From contig CAZXMB010000073.1 in assembly GCA_964641715.1 (NCBI GenBank), forward strand, positions 1-14,944: DNA of 14,944 nt, written 5' to 3'. The translations under genes were made by a program, and so were the position numbers. Under the pieces are notes generated by a model, which worked only from the letters and a program-made list of their open reading frames with translations, had not been told where the DNA came from and did no database searches. Position 1 is the first letter of the stretch, and each line of letters opens with the position of its first letter. The DNA comes from CAZXMB01 sp964641715. GTDB lineage: Bacteria > Desulfobacterota > BSN033 > UBA1163. Positions 7,192 to 14,684 of the stretch are shown in pieces.

Positions 7192-7917
7192 ATGATCGAG
7201 ATTAGAAATTTAAGTAAATGGTATGGTAATTTCCAGGTCCTCCATAATATCAACGAGGAGATCAAGCAGGGACAGACCGTGGTTGTGTGTGGTCCAAGCG
7301 GTTCAGGTAAGAGCACTCTTCTTCGGTGTATTAATGGCCTGGAACCTTTTCAGGAAGGTGAAGTCACCGTGGATGGTGTCTCAGTAAGTGACCCTGGAAC
7401 GAACCTCTATAAACTCCGCACAGAGATCGGTATGGTTTTCCAGCGCTTTGAGCTTTATCCCCATATGACAGCGCTTCAGAACATCATCTTGGCTCCCATG
7501 AAGGTCCGGAATAAGTCAAAGAAAGAGGCCGAGGCCAAAGCCATGGAACTGCTTCATAGGGTGGGGATCCCGGAAAAGGCCCATGCGTACCCGGCTAATC
7601 TCTCGGGTGGCCAGCAACAGAGAGTTGCCATCGCAAGGTCCTTGGCCATGGGACCAAAGATCATGATGTTCGATGAGCCCACCTCAGCTCTGGACCCTGA
7701 GATGATCAAGGAAGTGCTCGATGTGATGATTGACCTCTCCAAGGGTGGAATGACCATGATTGTGGTCACCCATGAGATGGGTTTTGCCCGGGAGGTGGCC
7801 GACGAAGTCATTTTTATGGACGAGGGAAGGATCATTGAACGGGGAACGGATATCAGTTTTTTCAAAAATCCGAAAAATCCGAGGACCAAGGAATTTCTGG
7901 ATAAGATCCTCCTCTAA
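7192..7917 (+). CDS. gltL: Amino acid ABC transporter ATP-binding protein (GltL/GlnQ-like)
   Basis: Cytoplasmic ATPase that powers the acidic amino acid importer, 241 aa, the normal length for GlnQ/GltL. Motifs in order: Walker A GPSGSGKST (34-42), Q-loop Q84 in VFQRFELYPHMT, ABC signature LSGGQQQR (137-144), Walker B IMMFDEP (157-163, D161/E162), D-loop SALD (165-168) and switch His194 in VVTHEMGFA. All catalytic positions are intact. Last gene of the four-gene importer operon; a rho-independent terminator lies 7 bp after its stop. The neighbouring operon runs toward it on the other strand. Confidence 0.95.
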   Translation: MIEIRNLSKWYGNFQVLHNINEEIKQGQTVVVCGPSGSGKSTLLRCINGLEPFQEGEVTVDGVSVSDPGTNLYKLRTEIGMVFQRFELYPHMTALQNIILAPMKVRNKSKKEAEAKAMELLHRVGIPEKAHAYPANLSGGQQQRVAIARSLAMGPKIMMFDEPTSALDPEMIKEVLDVMIDLSKGGMTMIVVTHEMGFAREVADEVIFMDEGRIIERGTDISFFKNPKNPRTKEFLDKILL

Positions 7918-7924
7918 ATGGCAG

Positions 7925-7955
7925 GGATATTTCCCTTTCAAATATCCGGTTTTTT
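7925..7955 (+). terminator. Rho-independent terminator of the acidic amino acid importer operon
   Basis: Perfect 8-bp stem GGATATTT (7925-7932) / AAATATCC (7940-7947), 7-nt loop, then GG and six T residues (7950-7955). It sits just after the ATPase stop on the plus strand. The stem is AT-rich and so only moderately strong. Read on the minus strand it is followed by CTGCC rather than a T-run, so it should not serve the convergent operon equally well. Confidence 0.8.
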
Positions 7956-8054
7956 CTTCCATCCTTTAGTCCATGTTTTTGAAACGCCCATTCGAAGCTC
8001 TCTCTGAGCAGTTTTATATTGATCTGCCGGAGGCTTTTGTTTCCGGGATTTCCC

Positions 8055-9215
8055 CTATTCCTCAAACGTTCCCTTCACCAGGACCTCCCCCTGATGGATC
8101 ATTAACTCGCCCCTGGCCAGGACCGATTCGATCTTCAGATCGTCACCCAGGATCAATAGGTCGGCATCTTTTCCCTCCTCGAGGCTTCCCTTATGGGCAT
8201 CGATTCCGGCCCTTTTCGCAGGATTTAGGGTGACCAGCTTTAAAATATCCTCGAGCAGGAAACCCTCTCCCGCCAATTCCCTGAATTCGGAATAGAGATG
8301 CCGGATATCCCCCACTGCCAATTTGACCATCTTTCCCTTCTCATCAAAGATCGGCATGGAGCCATTGGAATCCGAGCTCAGTGTGATCTGCTCGATGGCG
8401 GCTCCCCCCTCCAGAGCCATTTTCAGGGCCTTCGCCGTGGTCAGCGGAAATTGAAGTTCCAATCCCTTCACGGTGAAATCGATATTTCCTCCCATCTTCG
8501 TAAACTGGATCGATTGTTCGAGAAGTGGGAGCGTCCGGGTCAGGTGGGTGGGGAGGAACTGGCCGATGGGGATCTCCGTCTCTTTGACGATCCGGATGAT
8601 GGGATCGAGCCTTCCCGGGCCACTCCCCATGTGAAGGTGAACCAGTCCTGCCTTCCCGCCGATCATCCCTCCAACCCGTGCCTCTGCGGCCAAACGGCAG
8701 AGTTCATCAAAGTTAGGTTGAGAGGAGCGATGATCCGAAACCGCCACCTCTCCCACACCGATCACCTTGGGGATGAGGGCGATATCCTTACGAACGCTTC
8801 CGGTGAGGGTCGGAGGAGGGAACTGGTAAGAGCCACAGTAAATGAAGGTGGAGATACCTTCCTCCTCCAGTTGCATGGCCTTGGCCAGAAGGGTCTCCGG
8901 CCTTCGGGAGACATCGTCTGTGCCGAGACAGCCTATGACCGTGGTCACTCCGGCACGGGTGATCTTTGAGAGGGTGATCTCCGGAGTCCTCGTCCGGGGC
9001 CCTCCTTCCCCTCCTCCCCCCAGGAGATGGACATGAAGATCAATGAGACCCGGGGTAATGATTTTCCCTGAAGCGGAGATGACCCGGGCGTTGAAATCGC
9101 GGGGCAGGTCGATTCGCTCTGAAATCTTAGCAATGGTCCTGCCCACGATGAGGATATCTTTAATCCCCATCTTTTCAGGACCAAAGAGGTTTCCTCCTTT
9201 GATTAATGTAAACAT
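8055..9215 (-). CDS. iadA: Isoaspartyl dipeptidase (beta-aspartyl peptidase, IadA-type amidohydrolase)
   Basis: Amidohydrolase-superfamily metallopeptidase, 386 aa (E. coli IadA is 390), cytoplasmic; the family hydrolyses beta-aspartyl (isoAsp-X) dipeptides. The start at 9215 is set by AAAGGAGG ending 5 nt upstream, overlapping the dppF stop codon; an upstream in-frame ATG at 9338 lies inside dppF and is rejected. Matches to the E. coli active site: H61/H63 and E70 in HVHLLGGGGE (H68/H70/E77), Y130 in CGSYQF (Y137), R163 in SDHRS (R169), H195 (H201), H224 and R227 in LPTHLTR (H230, R233), D282 in LSSDSNGS (D285). The exception is E156 in IGVGEVAVSD, which aligns with the carboxylated metal-bridging K162. 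Catalysis is therefore plausible but the metal centre differs. Last gene of the dipeptide importer operon, implying that imported peptides are its substrate. Confidence 0.88.
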   Translation of the reverse strand: MFTLIKGGNLFGPEKMGIKDILIVGRTIAKISERIDLPRDFNARVISASGKIITPGLIDLHVHLLGGGGEGGPRTRTPEITLSKITRAGVTTVIGCLGTDDVSRRPETLLAKAMQLEEEGISTFIYCGSYQFPPPTLTGSVRKDIALIPKVIGVGEVAVSDHRSSQPNFDELCRLAAEARVGGMIGGKAGLVHLHMGSGPGRLDPIIRIVKETEIPIGQFLPTHLTRTLPLLEQSIQFTKMGGNIDFTVKGLELQFPLTTAKALKMALEGGAAIEQITLSSDSNGSMPIFDEKGKMVKLAVGDIRHLYSEFRELAGEGFLLEDILKLVTLNPAKRAGIDAHKGSLEEGKDADLLILGDDLKIESVLARGELMIHQGEVLVKGTFEE

Positions 9216-9220
9216 CGGTT

Positions 9221-9228
9221 CCTCCTTT
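9221..9228 (-). promoter_or_regulatory. Ribosome-binding site of iadA, overlapping dppF stop
   Basis: Minus-strand AAAGGAGG, 5 nt before ATG 9215. Its first A residues belong to the dppF TAA (9227-9229), so ribosomes ending dppF are placed directly on the iadA site. It decides the start of iadA. Confidence 0.8.
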
Positions 9229-10192
9229 ATTCGTAAAGGTGACAGGCCACCCATTGATTTTCTTCTACTGGATGAAACAGGGGTTCCTCCTCCAGGCATT
9301 GAGCAAGGACATGGCGGCATCGCGTATGAAACCGGCATCCAGAAGGAGGACGAATGGGGCTCGGGACATCCCCTTCAAGGATAACTTCCTCTCTCTTTCT
9401 CCTTGGATCCAGAGAGGGAACGGCAGTTAAAAGAGCCCGGGTGTAAGGGTGCTTGGGGGATTGGAAGAGTGCTCTTTTTTCTCCCATCTCCACAATCTTT
9501 CCTAGGTACATCACTGCCACCCGGTCACTGATATGCCGGATGACCCCGATATTGTGCGAGATGAAGAGATAGGTCAATCCGAAGACTTTCTGCAACTGTC
9601 TCATGAGATTGAGAATCTGGGCTTGAACCGATACATCGAGGGCAGAGGTGGGTTCATCCGCCACAATGAGTTTGGGTTGAGTGGCCAATGCCCTTGCAAT
9701 CCCGATTCTCTGGCGCTGACCGCCGGAAAATTCATGGGGATACCGGTAGAGATGTTCCCTCTGAAGTCCGACGGATTCGAGCAATTGAGCGACCCTTTCA
9801 TCCCTTTGAGAGGGGTCCACGAGGCGATGGATGGCCATCGGGCGGCCGACAATCTCGCCGACGGTCATTCGGGGGTTGAGAGAGGCGAAGGGGTCCTGGA
9901 AGATGATCTGAAAGGCCCGCCTTAGGGGATGAATCCCTTTCTTATCCAAAAGGGCAAGGTTTTTACCTTCAAAGAGAATTTCCCCATTCGTTGGCTCAAT
10001 CAGTTTGAGGATCAGCCTTCCCACCGTTGTCTTTCCGCACCCTGATTCTCCTACCAGACCCAATGTCTCCCCCCGATGAATTGAAAAATCCACTCCATCG
10101 ACCGCCCGGACATAGACGTTTTCCTTGAGCCACCCCTTTGGCATGGGGAAATATTTTCTGAGACCTTTCACTTCGACCAGAGGCTCAATCAT
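9227..10192 (-). CDS. dppF: Dipeptide/oligopeptide ABC transporter ATPase (DppF/OppF-like)
   Basis: Second ATPase of the peptide importer, 321 aa, cytoplasmic face of the membrane. Motifs: Walker A GESGCGKTT (48-56), Q99 in IIFQDPFASLNPRMTV, signature FSGGQRQR (155-162), Walker B LIVADEP (D179/E180), switch His213 in FISHNIGV. The C-terminal oligopeptide/dipeptide transporter domain carries four cysteines (286, 292, 299, 317), a pattern reported to hold an iron-sulfur cluster in some solved homologues. I prefer ATG 10192, with AGGAGG at 10201-10206 upstream; the in-frame ATG at 10210 lies on that ribosome-binding site. It overlaps dppD by 8 bp. DppF-type subunits are typically the catalytically stronger ATPase, which fits the intact motifs. 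Confidence 0.93.
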   Translation of the reverse strand: MIEPLVEVKGLRKYFPMPKGWLKENVYVRAVDGVDFSIHRGETLGLVGESGCGKTTVGRLILKLIEPTNGEILFEGKNLALLDKKGIHPLRRAFQIIFQDPFASLNPRMTVGEIVGRPMAIHRLVDPSQRDERVAQLLESVGLQREHLYRYPHEFSGGQRQRIGIARALATQPKLIVADEPTSALDVSVQAQILNLMRQLQKVFGLTYLFISHNIGVIRHISDRVAVMYLGKIVEMGEKRALFQSPKHPYTRALLTAVPSLDPRRKREEVILEGDVPSPIRPPSGCRFHTRCRHVLAQCLEEEPLFHPVEENQWVACHLYE

Positions 10193-11168
10193 TTGTCTTA
10201 CCTCCTCCATAGAGAAAGCAGGCCACGAGGTGTCCGGAAGAAGCCTGAAGGAGCGGAGGTACGATGCGATCGCAGGGATCGAACCGGAAAGGGCATCGGG
10301 GATGAAATTTACATCCTTCCGGAGGCTGACTCAGGTCCGGGACAATGCCGGGGATGACCGCCAGGTTCTCTTTTTCCTCTTCAATTCGAGGGATCGCCCC
10401 CCAGAGTCCCTTCGTATAAGGATGCTTGGGATCTTCGAAGATATTTTCCACAGAGGCTTCCTCCACGATGGAACCCGCATACATGACAGCGACCCGATCA
10501 CACATCTCAGCGATCACTCCCAGATCGTGAGTGATGAGGAGAATGGAGGTACGAAATTCCCTCTCCATCTCCCTGATCAGTCTGAGAATCTGTGCCTGAA
10601 TGGTGACATCCAGTGCGGTCGTCGGTTCATCCGCAATCAGGAGGAAAGGACGGCAGGAAAGTTCCATGGCAATCATCGCCCTCTGTCTCATGCCGCCGCT
10701 CAACTGGTGAGGGAATTGTTTCATGACCTTTCGGGCCTCGGGCATATGGACCCGTTCGAGCATTTCAACCGCCTTCTCTAAGGCCTGCCGCTTCCCGAGC
10801 CTCTGGTGGAGCATGATGACCTCGATCATCTGATCCCCGATACGAAAGACAGGATTGAGGGAGGTCATCGGTTCCTGAAAGATCATGGAGATCTCTTTGC
10901 CCCGGATGGAGCGGACCTCATCCTCCGGCAGGTTAATCAGATCCTTTCCTCTGAAGCGGATCTCTCCTCCCACGATCTTCCCCGGGGGATAGGGGATGAG
11001 TCTGAGGATCGAAAGGGCGGTCACTGATTTTCCGCAACCCGTCTCGCCCACCAGCCCAAAGATCGTTCCTTCTTCAATATCGAAGCTCACTTCGTCGAGG
11101 GCATAGATGGTCCGGCCACTGGAATAGAAACGGGTCTTTAAGTTTCTAACGCTTAAGAGAGGTCCCAT
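10185..11168 (-). CDS. dppD: Dipeptide/oligopeptide ABC transporter ATPase (DppD/OppD-like)
   Basis: First ATPase of the peptide importer, 327 aa. Motifs: Walker A GETGCGKS (41-48), Q98 in MIFQEPMTSLNPVF, signature LSGGMRQR (156-163), Walker B LLIADEP (D180/E181), switch His214 in LLITHDLGV. The C-terminal domain GCKFHPRCPFRFDPC with a further Cys gives four cysteines (286, 292, 299, 317), spaced as in the DppF partner. The MRQR form of the signature and the LNPVFRIG segment are typical of DppD/OppD rather than DppF. The ribosome-binding site is weak (TAGGATG close to the start). It sits 41 bp after dppC and overlaps dppF. Specificity (di- versus oligopeptide) cannot be told from the ATPase. 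Confidence 0.93.
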   Translation of the reverse strand: MGPLLSVRNLKTRFYSSGRTIYALDEVSFDIEEGTIFGLVGETGCGKSVTALSILRLIPYPPGKIVGGEIRFRGKDLINLPEDEVRSIRGKEISMIFQEPMTSLNPVFRIGDQMIEVIMLHQRLGKRQALEKAVEMLERVHMPEARKVMKQFPHQLSGGMRQRAMIAMELSCRPFLLIADEPTTALDVTIQAQILRLIREMEREFRTSILLITHDLGVIAEMCDRVAVMYAGSIVEEASVENIFEDPKHPYTKGLWGAIPRIEEEKENLAVIPGIVPDLSQPPEGCKFHPRCPFRFDPCDRIVPPLLQASSGHLVACFLYGGGKTND

Positions 11169-11209
11169 GACATCCTACCGAAATCCTCATCCCGGAGCCC
11201 GAAGGCAAC

Positions 11210-12073
11210 TCAGTCTCTCAGCCTGGGGTCGAGCGAATCCCTCAGGCCGTCACCGAAGAGGTTAAAACCCATGACCACCAGCATGATGGCTAACCCCGGG
11301 ACAGTGGCGACATGAGGGGCAGTAATGAGGTATGCCCTCGCATTGGAGAGCATCGCGCCCCATTCCGCTGTCGGAGGCTGTACCCCAAGGCCCAAAAAAC
11401 TCAAACCCGAGGCGGTGAGCAGGACCGTCGCCATCCGGAGTGTGGTCTGGACGATAATGGGTGCCATCGAATTGGGCAACAGGTAACGAAAGATAATATT
11501 GAAATCATTTTCCCCGACCGCACGGGCCGCCTCAATGAACTCTTTCTCTTTCAGAGAGATCACCGAGCCCCGGACAATTCTGGCAAATTGAGGAATCGAA
11601 TAGATTCCGGCGGCCAGCATCAGATTCGTCAGACCCGGGCCCAGCACTGCGATGATGGAGATAGCGAGGAAGATTCCAGGGAAGGCCAGGAGGATGTCCA
11701 TCAGCCTCATCATCAGATGATCCAGTTTCCCGCCATAGTAACCCCCGACCATCCCGAGCAGCGTTCCAATGACCATGGCAATGGAAACAGCGATAATCTG
11801 AATCTGGAGGGAAATCCGGGCTCCATAGATCACACGGCTCAGGAGATCCCTTCCGAGAGGATCGGTCCCCAGAAGATTTTCCGAACTCGGAGGCCTCAGC
11901 CTTTTCCCCAGGTCTCCCTCATTGGGTGGGTAAGGAGAGATCAGAGGAGCCAGGATGGAGATCAGGACAAAAAGAAGGACAATGACCCCGCCTGCGATCG
12001 CTGCGCGGTTGCGTTTGAGCCTTCTCCAGACCTCTGCGATCTGGCCCGTTTGGATCACCTTTGTTTCATTCAT
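11210..12073 (-). CDS. dppC: Dipeptide/oligopeptide ABC transporter permease (DppC-like)
   Basis: Inner-membrane permease, 287 aa. A cytoplasmic basic N-terminus (WRRLKRNRAA) leads into TM1 at about 24-46, then the periplasmic loop with the family hallmark LLGTDPLGRDLLSR (67-80). Further hydrophobic segments lie near 92-112, 129-145, 150-165, 206-238 and 262-275. The EAA coupling loop spans about 178-205 (EKEFIEAARAVGENDFNIIF). The C-terminus GDGLRDSLDPRLRD is the standard end of this family. Its start shares an ATGAATGA overlap (8 bp) with the end of dppB, consistent with coupled translation and a 1:1 permease heterodimer. Confidence 0.94.
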   Translation of the reverse strand: MNETKVIQTGQIAEVWRRLKRNRAAIAGGVIVLLFVLISILAPLISPYPPNEGDLGKRLRPPSSENLLGTDPLGRDLLSRVIYGARISLQIQIIAVSIAMVIGTLLGMVGGYYGGKLDHLMMRLMDILLAFPGIFLAISIIAVLGPGLTNLMLAAGIYSIPQFARIVRGSVISLKEKEFIEAARAVGENDFNIIFRYLLPNSMAPIIVQTTLRMATVLLTASGLSFLGLGVQPPTAEWGAMLSNARAYLITAPHVATVPGLAIMLVVMGFNLFGDGLRDSLDPRLRD

Positions 12074-12986
12074 ATCTTATCTTCGGATCAAAAAAGGCAT
12101 AAGCAATATCGGTCAAAAGATTGACCAGGACAAAAGTCGTTGCCACCAGAATCATCGAACCCTGAACAATGGGATAATCCCTCTGGAAGATCCCCTCCAC
12201 CATCAACCTCCCTACGCCGGGAAGAGAGAAGACCGTTTCAGTCAGGACTGCACCACCGAGCATATATCCAAACTCGAGGCCAAAGACGGTGGCCACAGGG
12301 ATCATGGCGTTCTTCAGGGCATGTTTATAAATGACGATAAACTCCCGGAGGCCATTGGCCCGGGCCGTACGGATATAGTCCTGGCGGATGACCTCCAGCA
12401 TGGAGGCCCTGGTCATTCTCGCAATGACTGCCGATCCTGAAGCTCCCAGGGCAATCGCCGGGAGAATGAGGTGCAGGATCGTTCCCTTCCCTCCGGCAGG
12501 GAACCATCCCAGATAAACGGAGAAGACAAGCATGAGCAGTAAACCGAGCCAGAAGATAGGCATCGAGATGCCAAAAAGAGCCCCCACCATGCTGAGGTGG
12601 TCGAAGAGGGAATACTGCTTCGTGGAGGAGATAATCCCCGCGATCAGACCGATGAAGCCGGCAATCAAGATGGAGATAAAAGAGAGCTGGACCGTGAAGA
12701 GAAAACGGTCCCTGAGAAGGTTGATAACGGGTTCTCGATTTCTGATCGAGATTCCGAAGTCCCCCCGGATCACATGAGAGATGAAATGGAAGTACTGGAG
12801 ATAGAGGGGCTGATCCAGGCCATATTCTTTTCGCAGGGCCTGGATGAACTCGGGATTCGCATCCTCTCCTGCAAGCAGTTCAGCGGGGTCTCCGGGGACC
12901 ATATGGAGGAGTGAAAAGGAGATGAGCGATACCCCGAAGAGGACTGGCAGAAGCATGAAGATCCTTTTTAAGACGTAGCGGGACAT
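12066..12986 (-). CDS. dppB: Dipeptide/oligopeptide ABC transporter permease (DppB-like)
   Basis: Inner-membrane permease, 306 aa. The N-terminus MSRYVLKRIFMLLPVLFGVS is the family start, with TM1 at about 9-30, followed by MVPGDPAELLAG (29-40), a conserved DppB/OppB motif. Later hydrophobic segments lie near 96-120, 134-160, 171-190, 231-250 and 277-300. The EAA loop covers about 203-230 (TRASMLEVIRQDYIRTARAN begins at 192), and TVFSLPGVGRLM (251-262) is also conserved. The C-terminus AFFDPKIRYE is standard. The start is preceded by GGAG. It is separated from the receptor gene by a 78-bp gap containing a stem-loop and coupled to dppC by overlap. Confidence 0.94.
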   Translation of the reverse strand: MSRYVLKRIFMLLPVLFGVSLISFSLLHMVPGDPAELLAGEDANPEFIQALRKEYGLDQPLYLQYFHFISHVIRGDFGISIRNREPVINLLRDRFLFTVQLSFISILIAGFIGLIAGIISSTKQYSLFDHLSMVGALFGISMPIFWLGLLLMLVFSVYLGWFPAGGKGTILHLILPAIALGASGSAVIARMTRASMLEVIRQDYIRTARANGLREFIVIYKHALKNAMIPVATVFGLEFGYMLGGAVLTETVFSLPGVGRLMVEGIFQRDYPIVQGSMILVATTFVLVNLLTDIAYAFFDPKIRYE

Positions 12987-13000
12987 CGGTTCTCCGAAAA

Positions 13001-13033
13001 TAAATGAAAGGGCGACTCAATTTCAGTCGCCCT
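13001..13033 (-). promoter_or_regulatory. Intercistronic stem-loop between dppA and dppB (possible partial terminator)
   Basis: Perfect 9-bp inverted repeat AGGGCGACT (13009-13017) / AGTCGCCCT (13025-13033) with a 7-nt loop. In the transcribed (minus) direction it is followed by the T-rich stretch TTCATTTATTTT (starting at 13008). This resembles a leaky intrinsic terminator and would lower permease/ATPase expression relative to the receptor, or stabilise the receptor mRNA end. Confidence 0.65.
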
Positions 13034-13064
13034 CCGGGAAAAAAGGATTCAAGGGAGACATCCG

Positions 13065-14612
13065 CTATTTCTCCAGATAGGTCCGGTGGTCAAAATAGGT
13101 CAGTTCCAGCGGCGAATTGATCACCCCTTTGAGTTTATGGTGATAGCCAATGGTTTCCTTGGTGACCAGGAGGAAGATCGACGGGGCCTCTTTGACGAGT
13201 AATTCCTGAGCCTCCTTCAGATATCGATCCATGTCCGCTTTGTTCGTTGCCCGGGTAAACTTGTTCACCAGCTCATCGAACTCCTTGTTGGAGTAGAAGC
13301 TTCGATTATTCCCTTTCGGAACCCACTGCTCGGTGGTATAGAGCGGGTAGAGGATCCAGCGGGCTTCAGCGGTGGAAGGGGCCCATCCGAGGAGAAAGAG
13401 TTCAGACTCATTTTCCTCAGGTGGTTTGCGGGTCGCAGCTAAATAGGCGGCCCACTCCATCGTATCGAGGGTGCAGTCGATTCCGACCTTTTTCAACTGC
13501 TGTTGCACGGCCTGGGCCATTTCAAAATCCTTGGGGTATCGGCCCTGAGGGCTCCACAATTTTGCTTTGAACCCCTGGGGATAACCTGCCTCCGCAAGAA
13601 GCTTTTTGGCCTTTTCCGGATCATAGGAATATCCCTTCACGGGATAGTAGCCGGTGGTCAAAGGGGCAACGATTCCTGAAGCGACCAGAGATCTTTTCTG
13701 ATAGATATTCTTGACAATGGCCTCCTTATCGACCGCATAGTTGAGGGCCTGCCGAACCCGGACATCGGTGAAGGGCTTTTTGTAGCAGTTGATCCCGATA
13801 TACAATACCCGGAGCGTTTCTGTGGAATCGAGCTTGACCTTGGGATCTTTTTCGAGTCTGGGGATATCTTCCGAAGGAATCCGGACAATCAGATGGGCAT
13901 CCCCTGACTGAAGCATCATCACCCGGGCACTATCCTCCTTAACGGTCTTTGCAATGATCTTATCCAGATAGGGTTTTCCTCCCCAATACTCCTCATTTCT
14001 CACCATGGTCAGATGGTCACCGTGAACCCATTCCACAAATTTAAATGGCCCGGTTCCGCAGGCCCGCCGGGCAATATCTTTCCCGTAAGTTTTGAGAGCC
14101 GTGGGGCTGATGATTCCCGATGCACTGTGAGCCAGGTTATTGAGAAAAAAGGCAAAGGGTGTTTTCAGATTGATTTTAATGGTGTAATCATCGATCACCT
14201 CAACCGAGCTCACAAAGGGGACATAGAGCCCTGCGCGGGAAGGCTTCTCCGGACCGACCATCCTCTCGATAAAGACTTTGACTGCCTCAGCGTTGAAGGG
14301 TGTTCCGTCATGGAATTTTACCCCTTTTCTGAGATGGAAGGTCCAGGCCAGGCCATCTTTTGACTGTTCCCATCGGGTTGCCAGGCCGGGAACAATTCTC
14401 AATTTTTCATCGAATCTGACAAGGTTCTCGTACATCATCCGGTTCATTGCCTCTGCAGGATTGCTCTCCGCATTGGCGGGATCGAGGCGATCAGGATCTG
14501 CCCCAGCGGCATAGATCACCGTCCCTCCATAGACCTTGGCAAAGCCCGCAGTTGGAGTGATGAGGAGCAGTGAAATAAGGGTTACCATCAAATAGCCGAA
14601 CCATCGTTTCAT
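13065..14612 (-). CDS. dppA: Peptide ABC transporter periplasmic binding protein (DppA-like, SBP family 5)
   Basis: Periplasmic receptor of the peptide importer, 515 aa, the usual family 5 length. Residues 1-25 form a Sec signal peptide (MKR, hydrophobic core to GFA, cleavage about A25/K26) without a lipobox cysteine. The mature start GGTVIYAAGADPDRLDPA is typical. The family signature lies around 76-106 (GLATRWEQSKDGLAWTFHLR, then KGVKFHDGTPF). Start 14612 is chosen because AAAGGGGGG lies 6 nt upstream and the signal peptide begins there; an in-frame ATG at 14663 would add 17 non-signal residues. Family members bind di-/oligopeptides, glutathione, nickel complexes or sugars. The cognate dppDF and iadA genes favour peptides, perhaps beta-aspartyl ones, which is inference. 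First gene of the operon. Confidence 0.92.
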   Translation of the reverse strand: MKRWFGYLMVTLISLLLITPTAGFAKVYGGTVIYAAGADPDRLDPANAESNPAEAMNRMMYENLVRFDEKLRIVPGLATRWEQSKDGLAWTFHLRKGVKFHDGTPFNAEAVKVFIERMVGPEKPSRAGLYVPFVSSVEVIDDYTIKINLKTPFAFFLNNLAHSASGIISPTALKTYGKDIARRACGTGPFKFVEWVHGDHLTMVRNEEYWGGKPYLDKIIAKTVKEDSARVMMLQSGDAHLIVRIPSEDIPRLEKDPKVKLDSTETLRVLYIGINCYKKPFTDVRVRQALNYAVDKEAIVKNIYQKRSLVASGIVAPLTTGYYPVKGYSYDPEKAKKLLAEAGYPQGFKAKLWSPQGRYPKDFEMAQAVQQQLKKVGIDCTLDTMEWAAYLAATRKPPEENESELFLLGWAPSTAEARWILYPLYTTEQWVPKGNNRSFYSNKEFDELVNKFTRATNKADMDRYLKEAQELLVKEAPSIFLLVTKETIGYHHKLKGVINSPLELTYFDHRTYLEK

Positions 14613-14618
14613 AGAGAT

Positions 14619-14627
14619 CCCCCCTTT
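14619..14627 (-). promoter_or_regulatory. Ribosome-binding site fixing the dppA start
   Basis: Minus-strand AAAGGGGGG, 6 nt before ATG 14612. It resembles the A/G-rich site in front of the other binding-protein gene and rules against the upstream ATG at 14663. Confidence 0.7.
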
Positions 14628-14684
14628 CGTATGATTTTTTAATGAGTTGTCTGAGATATTCATCAGGCATAAATGACTGTCGTA

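Noticed and set aside
6642..7316. Minus-strand open frame across gltK and the start of gltL
   Set aside because: Antisense to a conserved permease; its composition (His, Asp, Glu, Pro rich) is that of a reverse-complement shadow.
8298..8969. Plus-strand open frame antisense to iadA
   Set aside because: No domain signal, and it lies wholly within a conserved gene on the other strand.
9216..9338. ATG at 9338 as start of the isoaspartyl dipeptidase
   Set aside because: The extra 41 residues lie inside dppF and look like out-of-frame coding sequence; AAAGGAGG in front of ATG 9215 and homology to the IadA N-terminus set the start there.
10193..10210. ATG at 10210 as dppF start
   Set aside because: This ATG overlaps the AGGAGG that serves ATG 10192, and the family N-terminus begins at the later Met. 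Both starts remain possible, differing by six residues.
10125..10781. Plus-strand open frame antisense to dppD/dppF
   Set aside because: Low-complexity complement of conserved ATPase genes, with no family features.
11312..12124. Long plus-strand open frame antisense to dppC
   Set aside because: Very rich in Gln, Asp, His and Arg with no recognisable domain; it is the complement of a conserved permease gene.
14613..14663. ATG at 14663 as dppA start
   Set aside because: It would put 17 polar residues before a clear signal peptide; AAAGGGGGG precedes ATG 14612.
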